A DNA stretch of 64,000 nucleotides from Eledone cirrhosa (lineage: Eukaryota > Mollusca > Cephalopoda > Octopoda > Eledonidae). Position numbers and translations under genes: made by a program. Below, in pieces: positions 1 through 11,900 of the stretch; position 1 is the first letter of the stretch; the number at the start of each line of letters is the position of its first letter. The notes under the pieces are model-generated. The model ran no database searches and had not been told where the DNA came from. It saw only the letters and a list, made by a program, of their open reading frames with translations. The DNA lies in the NCBI GenBank assembly GCA_964016885.1, contig OZ024743.1, forward strand, positions 120,284,287-120,348,286. The letters run 5' to 3'.

Positions 1-311
1 TATTTTATTGGGTTTTTACTGGAACATTCCACCAGTACTCTTTCATATTATTTATATGTATGTCTTCCACATCGCCGTAGCTTTTAATGTGTTTATTACT
101 GGGGTTATCTTTTCTAGAGATTGCATTGTACAGTGGCCACTACATCATGCCTCATAGGTAGATAGTACCGTGATAACATCTTTGGACAGCTGCTTATGAC
201 ATGGGTGACATCTTTGATGTTAATTCTGCAGAGTCTGCACTTGTCACATCTAGGTGTTTTGCCTGCATTTCTATCTCTTTTGTGAATCAGGTATGTATGT
301 ATGTAAAACAT
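1..311 (-). pseudogene. R4/Dong-like LINE fragment (zinc knuckle and start of RLE region)
   Basis: The minus-strand frame 311-114 carries a Cys cluster followed by HVISSCPKMLSRYY and MRHDVVA. This is the CCHC-like knuckle that sits between RT and the restriction-like endonuclease in R4/Dong-type LINEs. Below 114 another frame reads EYWWNVPVKTQ, also typical of this region. The copy is cut by the window edge and has shifted frames. It belongs to a different lineage from the copies at 42-56 kb. Confidence 0.65.
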
Positions 312-841
312 AATTTGGAATTGGAACGCTAACTGGCTCCTTGCTACTCTACTTATTTACTTTTTGGATTACCAAAGGACTCCCTGAATATTTGGATTTT
401 TGAAAACTATAACACACACACATTTTTGAAACTATATATATATATATGTGTGTTGTTATACTTTGGAGGGTCATGGTGGGTCGTAAGTCGTGCACCAAAG
501 CATTAAAAACATTTTAGTATACATGTACACTGTATTGTTTAATAATAAAAATTAAATTGAAATAACAAAGGTATCATTTTCATCATTCCGTCATCTGTGA
601 TTTTAAGGTACTGATTGAGTCCAATGGTTGACATTTTGCGCGACAGCTTACGCTTGATTATTCCCCTAACTTCATTTTGTTTAGGGAGATAGAGATGATC
701 CACAACACAAAAAGACGATTATAATTAAATTAAATGTAAGCGATAATTCAGTTCATTGTTAATACAGTTAATACGTTAAGACAATTAATGCTTTGGTGCG
801 CTACTTAACCCCCCCCCCCTCTCAATATATATATGTATATA

Positions 842-902
<61 letters not shown>

Positions 903-2383
903 AATTATAATTGTCTTCAAATACAGATACAATTTTTATTTGAAAATAAATAGTTTATGCTCATGTTATGTGTTTGTCAATGGGACTGCAAAAAAGAACC
1001 GGTAATGCATGGGTTGCTGTTTATAGTTGTTGTTTTTTAACTCCTGGCCTTTTTCCTATTTAATCTCCGGCTGTGAAAAAATACCAAATAAACATTATAG
1101 AAGAAATTGTTATTCAACTTCAATAATAACCAGGTTCACTACATTTTCTTTCAAAAGATGGCAACATGAATGGACCTGTTATTTTTTCCGATTCTGCCCT
1201 GCCCGTCTCTTCAATCTTTCAAATTTCTCTCTTCATTTTGATGAATGACTGGCGTTCAAAACGTTAAGCTCTTCCTGCTATTTCAAGCGTTAAACTAATA
1301 TATTCCTTCCATTTACTGTACTGTTTGTGTTGTTATTTCCGTTTACCTTTTACATACATATATAAAGATCACATTTATATTATAGCAAAATGAGTAAAAT
1401 ATGCTTCACTGAGAAGGTTTAATAAAACGGAAACAGCTTTAAAAACCAAATCGATTCCATTCTACATTGTCCATTTTAGTGGTTCCCAAACCGTGCACCT
1501 CGATACACAGGTGCACATCAAGCTGTAAGAAATTGCAGCGCAAAAGAGAAAGATTCTATTTCAAAATATCAAAAATACAAATTGAAATGCGTAATAAAGT
1601 TCATGTGTAACTGAAAGTAGGAAACATCTAAACTAAAATTGAAAACATTCCCCCAAAACACCAAACACCTGTTTCTCATCGATAACTTTGCTCTATTTAT
1701 TGACTAAAGAAAGTAGTACATATAATTTTTCTGTATTTTTAAGTATCTATAATTCTATCTCATGCTAATATGTATTAGCATAAGATCTATATTGAATAAA
1801 TTTTCGAATTTAGCTACAAAGTGCATCAAAATATTTTCACTTGTCCTAATGTGCGCAGTGAGTAAAATAAGTTTTCGAACGTCTAAATTGTCAAACAATT
1901 TCAATCTTATTAAGGTTATCTCCATTGGTTGATTAAAACAAACATAATTTAATGTCCCACAGCAGTTTTAATTGACTAATTGCAAGAACAGTTTCTGTTG
2001 CTCGAAGTTCTTCTTCACCATTGCCCACTTATTCTTTATACATTTGTAATGTTATTTAGGTATATATGCATATGATTTAATAAAACTTCTTTTAAAAAAT
2101 TGTAATACTTTAACGTATTTATATTTAGTATAGAGAGCTCTAGGCTGAGGTATTTCCTCTCAGCAATATTGTTGATATAAACTAATACTATTTTTGAAGC
2201 TTCAAGCAATATTTAAAGCTGCAATGCACGAAATTATAAAGTTTAATGTTTATATGAGATTTCCTTTGTTACTTTCAGACAAAAGACATAAGTGAAAATA
2301 ACATATTAAATGCAGTTTCTATTTCTATTTGCATAAATAATATTATTTTTACATGAATATTATTATTATTATCTTTGACTATA
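312..2383. other. Upstream region, no gene seen
   Basis: AT-rich sequence with a (TA)n tract at about 821-899 and a C run just before it. No coding exon or recognised element was supported, apart from a possible hAT-like end near 1480 that could not be paired. Confidence 0.6.
821..899. repeat. (TA)n microsatellite
   Basis: Nearly pure AT dinucleotide tract preceded by a run of C. Confidence 0.95.
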
Positions 2384-2543
2384 AAATAATTGTTTCTACT
2401 TTTGGCACATTACTGGTACTTTATTTTATCGACCTCGTAAGGATGAAAGGCAAAGTTAACCTCGACGGGATTTGAACTCAGAATGGCAAGGACCGTAACT
2501 CTATGCTGCAAAGTATGGTGTCCGACCCTCTACCGATACTGTC
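2384..2543 (-). mobile_element. tRNA-related SINE (type B), left arm of inverted pair
   Basis: This matches the SINE seen at 13505 and 40426 in reverse orientation. On the minus strand the order is cggtagagggtcgg (A-box-like head), gagttcaaatcc-type B box, then a body ending in gtagaaacaatt. About 26 bp of the body is missing. It shares private changes (tggcaagg in place of the usual gtaaaggg) with the copy at 2583. Confidence 0.85.
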
Positions 2544-2582
2544 AATATGAGCGCAATCAGTATGTATATACGGGTGATTATT

Positions 2583-2765
2583 TGGCAGTATCGGTAGAGG
2601 GTCGGACGCCATACTTTGACGCATAGAGTTACGGCCCTTGCCATTCTGAGTTCAAATCCCACCGAGGTTAACTTTGCCTTTCATCCTTACGGGGTCGATA
2701 AAATAAAGTACCAGTAATACACTGTTATTTGCTGACCTTGTGCCAAAAGTAGAAACAATTATTTA
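2583..2765 (+). mobile_element. tRNA-related SINE (type B), right arm of inverted pair
   Basis: Full-length SINE in plus orientation, from ggcagtatcggtagagg to gtagaaacaattattt. It ends 49 bp before the TM2D2 ATG. It pairs with 2384-2543 across a 39-bp spacer, and the complementarity runs into the flanks on both sides (aaataattg / caattattt). Confidence 0.88.
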
Positions 2766-2814
2766 AAAAGGGAAATAATATTGAGTATACGCGAGTTAAT
2801 TCCCCTTATTTCTC

Positions 2815-2969
2815 ATGGCTGAACATTGGGTTGTGTTTATTCCGACGTTTTGCGTCTTCATTGACGCTTGTTTTGGAAACTCTTTAAACTTTGACAAAGA
2901 AAAATGTATGAATGAATCTTGTGGAGCAACATATAAGTCATACAGTCCATTAATTCTTTGCTCGTATCT
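2815..2969 (+). CDS. TM2D2: TM2D2 exon 1 (signal peptide, N-terminal ectodomain)
   Basis: The first ATG is at 2815. An in-frame TAA at 2797-2799 closes the frame upstream, which fixes the start. The exon encodes residues 1-51 plus two bases of Leu52: a hydrophobic stretch ([11 protein letters not shown]), a Cys-containing linker, and SPLILCSYL, which matches the SPVILCSYL segment before the ectodomain of vertebrate TM2D2. The donor is ct|gtgagt at 2970. The exon is short and was found by this motif and by phase, so no larger ORF reveals it. Confidence 0.9.
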
Positions 2970-5900
2970 GTGAGTATTTCTAATTAATTCTTTTGTAGAA
3001 AAAAAATCGTGAAAGCTTTTGTTCAACCAGCTTCTGTACTCTAATAATTCTATTTTAATTTAGTTAAACATGATTAATATTCGATTTTCAGAATTTATGA
3101 TGTTCTTTTACATATTGTATACTGCTTGTAAAAAGACAAAACAAATAGTAAGCTATATAGATCGTCATCTTGTGGGAATTATATTTAATGAATAGATAAT
3201 TAAAAGGCTAGTGTATATTCAGATATGTGGTATTTGTAAACAATGTTAATCGATGACTAATTTTATTTTCAAATTGACGAGATAAATTCATACAAATCCA
3301 ACGTATTAAAATATTCGTATGCAACTAAAGTTTATACATATTTGATATAACAAATTAGCGACAAAAGTCGTACGGCATAACTAGAGTTGAGTACCCTCAT
3401 CGCGACTTTGTTTCCTTATAATTTCCATTAATAATGCGTATTTTTACAGAATTTCGCAAAGATACGTTTACGAAGGTGTCGATTATGATTATACTGATGA
3501 AATTAAACTTTTTGCTGGTTCTAAACAGTAGATTATTACGGTTTAAAAATGAACAAATGTTCATTATTGTATTATACTTCCGTTAATGTTTTCATGCGGT
3601 GTTGTTTGTAGTTGGCTAAATTTAAACTCAGAAATGTTTTTATCATGCTTTCAAATTTTATGTTGACAATGAATAATATCAACCAGAATAATGTCAGAAA
3701 TTTTTTTACATGAACGTAATGTTATTTATACGACTATGAACTGCGAAAAAATAATTACAAACAATAATAAAACAAATACTTTTAAAAAACAAAGTTGAAT
3801 CCACACAATCGTCATTTACACACCCGAAGAGGTATCTTTGCAAAATTTCACTAACGAATATACATAATTAAGAAAGTTAAGCGTATGGGGAGAGCACTAA
3901 ACTATAGTTATGCAAATCATACATATATATATTTTGTAAAAACCTGACTTGGACTTCAACTGTCGGATTTGCCTTGGATTTCAACAGACAAAAGGTTTAT
4001 AAAGTCAGTGGAGCATTGAAAGGTTACAGTTGAATAAACATTCTTCCCGCCAACACCACCCTTTCTCTATAAAGTTATGTTGGTACCACAACATCCAGTC
4101 CAAACTAATGAAGTCATGTAGGTGTCAAGACAAAAAACACACAGTCCACCCTGTAATGTGGTCGTGTAGGTAACACGGTAAAAAGTTCCCAGTCCACACT
4201 GTAAATGTAGTTGGTGATAGGAAGGGCATCCAGCCGTAGAAAAGCTGCCAGATAGTCCTATACGAGTGAGACACGGTCACCCGACCAATCTTGCCTCAAG
4301 TGGGACAACTCTCGTCTAACCCATGCTAGCGCGGAAGATAGACGTTAAATGATGATGATGAAGAGCCCAGTTTGTATTAGTTTCAATAGCATAGAGATGC
4401 AATTAGCAAAGCAAATAGCAAAAAAAAAAAGGAGTCGAAAGAAAAAAAGAAAGGGCATGCAAGCTCCCTTAATTACACCCCACAATAAGGAATTCTCCTG
4501 TTCTGTTCAATTTTTTAAAAATCAACCTGAAATTCTCATGTTATTACCATGAGTGACAGCAAGGCTAAGGTGCTGGACTAGCCAAGCACCTTTACAAGTG
4601 TCAACAATGGAAAAAGTTTTGTTGTCAGTCACCCTGTAACCCTCAAACGTCTCAAATGCTACAAACTGAAAATTGTAATTCACTGGCAAATTATATATTC
4701 CATTTTTCTATGGATACATTAGACCCACCTCCACTGCAGTATTTAGCGTGTTTGATGGAACAAAAGAGTCACTAATATTGGCACCTCACATGAAGTATCT
4801 ATCGCTAGCCCAAAGACAAAAGGGTAAACTCCTTGGACCTGAACAATCCTGTAGGTATGGTTATCAACCCTGGCTAGGGTTTATTTTGTAATTAAGTGCA
4901 GCTTTGTGGTGAGTGAAGTAACCTGCATTCAGTTGACATGACAATCCATGAAGGTCTAGAATTAAGAGGCTTGCCACATCAACATTTTGGTCCTCCCACA
5001 TACATTGGTCCTATGATAATGATGCAAAGCCCATCTGAACTTGATGAGCCACCAATAGGCTGACCAAGGGCAGACCATGCCAATAGGGAAAGGATAATTA
5101 TACAAGGATAGAGGGAAAAAATTTAGTGAGTAGATCTATTTTATTTGTATGTTGAGGATATGGATGATTAAGTATTGAAAATTTACATTTGGAACCATTA
5201 GCTTGAATGCCTCTATGACCAAGTTCCTTAGTAATCAACTTCACTGTGCTATCTAGGGTCTCCATGAACAAACATCATCAAGGTATGGGCAGTTGACATA
5301 TACATCTAAATCAAACCTCACCTGGCAAGATAATTGATGCTGAGTGCAAACTAAGCAGGACTGAATGTGTCACCTTGTTGAACTCAATGCACTGGTCACC
5401 AAAGTTAAGATAGTGGGGTTCTTGATAATCTCATCTAATTAAATAGAACCCTAGTATCTTCTTTTTCATTCAGGTGAGGATAACATCACATCTGAATTGA
5501 AGGCATTCTTCAGATCAAGTTCAAGATCTACCTTAGTGATTTCAAAAGGAGTTTCACAAATATTTTTGTGATGTGGACAGCTGCTTGACACCTTACTTAA
5601 GTATCAGCCATGAGCTGAGTCAGTTCAAATTCCCAAAAGTGATGATATGAGACTGATGACCAACACACTTTTGCAACAGTCTACTTGACTTGTGCATTTC
5701 TCCCTAAAACCCATATGCTTGCCACTTTTAGATAATTTTATTTTCTTTGGTTACTTTTCCACTTTCAGATTCTTTCATATATTAACTCTTCAAAATATTC
5801 TCACTTTTAATTCAATTACTAAAAAAACAAAACACTACCTTTATTGTGTAGCGAATTGACAGAGTAATTAGAACGTCAGATAGAATGCTTTGCAGTATTT

Positions 5901-8900
5901 GTTCATCCCTCTCCTGCATCCATACTGCATTCCACTCTCCTCTTTCTTAACTAATATATATGGACCAAGAAATAGTCATTGACTGACAGATGTTAAAACT
6001 GAATATATATCATTTTTATTGCATTGCTTTTACTATAGTTTATGATTTCATTAATGTATTTCTTTATAATTTATCAGTTGGCAATGGGCTTTCTTTAAGG
6101 ATACTTTAATTGTTTCAGTTGGTTTCTTGTAATTCATAATATTTAGTTTTTTTGCAATGAACAATTTTTAGACTAATTCTTCTTATACTTCAAAATTTTC
6201 TTGTAGGCCAATAGAGTTTTTGAATTGTAGTCCTCCTCAAGATCTTGAAGAGAATGAAACTGCTCGTGAAATGTTGGGTTACGGTTGTACAAAAGTAAGT
6301 AATTGATCACATCATTTTAAATAACATTTAGTAAATTTGAAATGTAAATAATACATTCTTCCTTTAATATTTAACATTCTTCCATCAGTACATTGATGAC
6401 TTTATTACTGTTATCTCTTACACCAATGATCCACACTTCCCTTCACTTTTTTAATTTGCTGCACACAAGCCTTTTTCACATGTAAGGCAAACCTCTGATA
6501 CAAATTTTTTTTTTTCAATTGGCACCAAGACACAGGCTTTACATACACACTACATGACACACTTTTCATAAAGAACACTCAGATAAAATCTTCACACTCT
6601 GTTAATCACCCTCATGGCATTTGGTTTTTATTAGAAATGATGAATGAACTAAGCATAATGTAAAATATTTTGAGAAATCAATAGACTTAACACTTTAACA
6701 TTTAAACCAGCCATATCCGGCCAGAATTCTCTTCTCCTCTTTCTGTTCAAACCAGCCATAACTGGCCGCCCATACTGATGGTAAGGTTTTGTTTTCAAAA
6801 TAAATAACATCAAAGTCTCATAGATTCAATATTATGTGAGATAATTATGTAAGATAAAGCCTTTACGACAAAAATACAATAGTATATATATAGAATAATG
6901 TAAATGCTAAAAGGTTAATAGGAAACATAATGAATAATGGAGTAGAGAAAGTTTTCAATTAAGGCCTTATATTGCTATTTCAGAGAATGAACAAGGAACA
7001 ATGGGAGAGTAGGTTGGATATTGTGATATTTGTAAATAAAGTGAAATGACCTAAACTAAAAATTAAAATCTAGTCATGGAAATGGCTTGATGAGAGCTTT
7101 TCTCTCCCCATTATGATTCTTACCAAAGAGCAGCTAATAAAGTTATATACTTATCCATCTATCTAATATTCATCCAAATTAAATGAAATATTGCATTGTG
7201 GTTGTTTATTAAAAACTTGGGGTTTGTAAAAGAAAAAAGAGCTGATCATCAGATCAGACTAAGGAAACTATATTTGGTCTTCCTATTGCCAATTCTTTCT
7301 GTTGGTTACAACTCCTGGCTGAAGGATTTGAACTTAGAATGCACAGAGCCAGATCAGATTCCCCAAAGCATCCTGGTTATCATGTTAATAATTCCACCAA
7401 TCCACCACCACTGGATTGGTACTTTATTTATTGACCATGATATGGTGAAAAGCAAAGTTAACTGTAGCAGGATATAAACTCAAAATGCAGAGCCAAAACA
7501 AATATCAAGGCATTTAATCCAACGATCTAGTGACTATGCCAATTCACTGCCTGACAAAACAGTAATTGAAATACAGGTTTTGTAGGATGTATAATATATC
7601 ATTGGGCATTCCACCCATTAAGTCACTATCTACTGTGCTATTTGCCACATATCATCACATTCTATTCAATGTGTGTCACAGACTGAGTAGTGAGAGAAAG
7701 CATTTGATTTGTTTTTATTCAACCACTGTCCATTATCATTCATACCCACTCTCACCTCAGGCCATCATATTTCTGCCACTATACCTAACATCTGTGTAAT
7801 AAGGAATGGGATTGAATGTATCCATATTCAACACTAACAATCATTTTCTCTCATTATGAAACCCTTAGTTGACATTTGCCATTCTCAACTTTCATTACCC
7901 TTATCTGCTAATACTCTGCCATCACTTTAACTCTTCCCCATGAGACTCTTAACTGACATCTGCCACTCTCATTTACCATCACACTTCTCTATTGCTATCA
8001 ATTCATCATTTGCTTTTTTTCTATCATGCTGCTCATTCAGTTTTTTACTCTATCTTCTACCAACAACCGTTTAGTTACCAATGTCCCTTTTCCCTTAAGA
8101 CTTACATTATTATTATGCTGTATTAGGGTGATGGATTGGCAGTATAAGTAGAGCATCAGACAACATGCTTTACGATACAGAGTTACATCCCTTTACGTTC
8201 TGAGTTCAAATCCCGCCGAGGTTAGCTTTGCCTTTCATCCTTATGGGGTCAATGAAATAAAGTACCAGTAATGGACTGAGGTAATGCTGGCCTTGTGCAA
8301 AAAGTAGAAACAATTATTATGCTGTCACCCGTGTAACCCTTAGTTTCACTTTATCTCTTTTGATACCAACCCACCTGAGACTACTCAGATTCTATGATAC
8401 AAAACATTTTCAAGCATTTAGCTGTAAATCTGCTCTCAAAATCTTATGTAAGAACTTTTCTGTTAAATTATATTCTAAACTGTTACTTTATAATGGAGAA
8501 ATTAGTTATTTTACTAAATCCCTCCAAATTGTTGATTATTTTCAAAATTAATTGAACCATATAGACAGTGTTTTTCTTTTGTTAAAATTGTCATGGAAGA
8601 GTTATACTTCTGTTAAATCATGTCTTTATTAGCAAATCTTTCATTGCAAATATGATAACAATACTCATTCACTCCCACTCTCATTCACCCCTACTTTTAT
8701 ATGTCTAAGAGATTGCAAAACTGACAATTGTGTTTATGACAATTTTTTGTCTTTATAGTCATAGTAAAGTCTAATTGATACATTCATCTACATTTCTTAT
8801 CTCTCTCTACTGCACTTTAATTACTGCATACAACAGACATTAAGTCAACTACATTCAAGCATCTCTGTTACCTTCTAATTTTTACTTAACATGTAATAAT

Positions 8901-11900
8901 TTAGCAGAAAATCTAAACTATAATAAAGGAAGGTCTGCGAGACTGCGTACGGTTTATATTTTTTATCCCATTAGTAAAATAAGTTAGATTACTTTAAATA
9001 AATAATGAAGGAATATTACATAATTTATCTACTAAATTTCGTAAACAAAAATAATTTCATAAAAATAAATAATAATTTAAAATTGACTTCTTTTCAAAGT
9101 TGTACTTCCTGTATATCGTTGCCACCACCACCACTTCAACTACCACATATACAGAAAGAGAGAGTGTGTGATGTCAACACCTCCGGTGGCGATCACTTAA
9201 ATAAACATACTAATTTTCTCTTAATGCAGTTTATATATAATATCGTCTTTTTTTAATGTATCATGGATTACGTTACTGATTACATAAGACAGTGTAACAA
9301 CGTCTTCATTCAATTTCTGTTTATATTGTCAATTACGATTTTATTTGATGTATCATATCTACATGTATATATACTTGCGTATAATATCAATATACACACT
9401 ACATTTTTCTGCTAGTATATTTAAAAAAAAACGGATTTGTTAATTCAAATATATATAGTATCTTTACTAGTGAACAGATCAATGCAAATTTTACTGTCTT
9501 ACAGTAAAGATTTCAATTTCTAATGTTATGCAATCATAGAGCTATTTTGTACTTTCCAAAAATATCTTTCTAATGCAGTTTCATGCAATACAGGACATTA
9601 AGAGTTAACATTGGATAACATAAAATGAATTTGCTTAGTGGTGAAAATAATGATGTTTAATTCATTTATTAGCAGTGAAGTTTAATATACTATTTTACTA
9701 TCTATTAATGTATGTTTTTAAAATCGTATTTATTTCTATTTTGTATTCTTTTAGTGGGGTGGACGTCGTTACGAAGAAGTTCAAAAGACTTCAGTATGGT
9801 GTACTGCCTTAGATGGTATTGAGTGTTTTGGTAATAGAAAATTTCTCAAAGGAGGCTTCCCTTGTATCAAGTAAGTTAATTTTGTTTTGTTTTATATTTA
9901 AAAATTTTATGTAATTTTTTGGTAAGGAAGTTACATTTATGACCTAATCTATGATACTCTGTTTCACTATTTTAATGAAATCCAATGCAAATGTAATGTT
10001 TTAATAAAATGGATATGGTAGATATTTAGATTAAAAAAATATAATCAGATTAGCTGACTATTTAGAAGTTTCTGTTTTGATGTTCAATATTTGTAATGCA
10101 GCACTCAGCATCAAACCTATCAAGTGCAAGTCAAAGATCATCTGTCAAGTTAAGTAACACCATGTTATCTGCAAATTCCAGCTGACTGATTTTACACCCA
10201 TCAGTCATGATACCACTTCCAAGTCGACTGCACATGTCAATCCTGTTCATGTAAATAAGGAACAGGAGAGGTGATAGTACATACCCTTAGTGGAGTCCGA
10301 CTCCCACATTGATTGATTTCAATTTAGCAGCATTTATCCAAACACAAATACTTGGGCATTCGTATAGAGTCATCAGGGCAGCAAGAAGCTGACCATCAAC
10401 CCCATACTCCTGCACAGCCTTCCACAGTAGGTCCTGAGGAACACGGTCATATGCCTTTTCAAGGTCGACAAAACAAGTATTAATCCCACGATTTCTTGAA
10501 AACCTGCCACAATGTGAATATTTGGTCGGCTGTGCTGCCTCCGGGGCAAAAACCACACTGTTCTTCAGCTAGCTTGGACTCAACAATCTCCATGCATCTC
10601 TTTGCCAGACACTTAACATAGACTTTACCAGGGAGGCTTAACAAGGAGATCACTCTGTAATTGAAACAATCTCTCTTGCCTCCCTTTTTGAAAATTGGAA
10701 CTATCACTCCTGATTGCCATTGCTTAGGTTCCTTTCCAGAGATCTTGGCCACTCGGCACACACAAATCAGACAGAGAATACCTTCTCTATATAAAGCTTT
10801 TAACAGCTTGGGTCGGATTTCATCTTCCCCAGCAGCTTTACCACATTTGAACTCTTTAACTGCTTTTGTGACCTCAGTCACACCGAGTGCTGCATGGCTG
10901 GAATGAAAATCAGTGCTGCGAAAACTGAGACACTTGTCCTCTCAAGGAAGCCTGTGCAGTGCACTCTACACGTGAATGGAGTTCCATTCCTGTAGAACCT
11001 TCTTAACAATAAAAAATGTGAAGAAATATTTTGGCTTTAATATGCCCTTTGTGATGTAGCAAATAGGCAGTTGTTAGAATGTCAGGTAGAAATTTTAGCA
11101 GTATTTGTTCCAGCTCTCTATGTTCTGAGTTCAAATTTTGTAGAGGCTAACTTTACTTTTCTTACTTTCAAGATCGATAAATAAAATATGAGTCCAGCAC
11201 TGAGGCCAATCTTTCCTATGTATCTCTTTCTTACTTCATCTCTCTTTCTTTGGAAGAAATCCACTGTGTTCAGACATGTGAAGGATGAGCTCTACCAGCT
11301 TTAAATGCTCCAAACATGCTGTATGATATAACAGCATTCCTACTACTCCCATCAAGAGCCCATGCATGTCCTCAACTGAAAAATTCAAAAGAAAACATTA
11401 ATATTGATTTCTAACTTAGGCACAAAGCCAGTAAATTTGAGGAAGGGCAAAGTTCATTAAATCAACCCCAGTACTAGACTGGTACTTTATTTTATCAACC
11501 CTGGAAGGATGAAAGACAAAATTGACCTTGGTGGGATTTGAACTCAGAATGTTAAGAATCAGAACAAATACTGCAATAGCATTTTACCCGATGCTCTACT
11601 AATCCATCCTAAATAAAACATTAATATTAAACAGCACCAACACTTATATAGGTGGAAATATACATTATCATGAGGTTGGTGAAGTTTGACAGACAATATA
11701 TCTTTTGAGAATCAGATGATTGTAATTTATAGTTATAAACACTTTTTCAATATGGTAGTTACTTATATCCCTGTCACAGGTCTTAATGGAAACTGTAACT
11801 GTTGTGTTCTAGCAGCTGTTTTGGTGCATTTATGCTATGTTGTTGATGCGTACTCTTCCACCAGAACATACTTGCTTCATTACTTTCTAGCCTTTGGAGA

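Larger units (their letters stand above)
2970..6206 (+). other. TM2D2 intron 1
   Basis: 3.24 kb. Its first 1 kb is AT-rich with nothing recognised. From 4042 it carries a LINE 3'-tail copy, then a decayed LINE RT on the minus strand, then a SINE head fragment near 5850. Confidence 0.85.
6295..9754 (+). other. TM2D2 intron 2
   Basis: 3.46 kb. It contains a TTAA-flanked MITE (6691-6914), degraded SINE pieces (7310-7555) and a SINE with perfect target duplications (8122-8312). A dispersed repeat of unknown class follows (about 8355-8620); it resembles the sequence around 18440-18790. Stretches 7560-8100 and 8620-9740 show nothing recognisable. Confidence 0.85.

Noticed and set aside
1480..1530. 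gtggttcccaaaccgtgcac, which resembles a hAT-type terminal sequence
   Set aside because: No matching inverted end or 8-bp target duplication was found nearby.
2796..3026. Minus-strand ORF over TM2D2 exon 1
   Set aside because: Shadow of the real exon; the plus-strand reading fits TM2D2 by motif, phase and splice sites.
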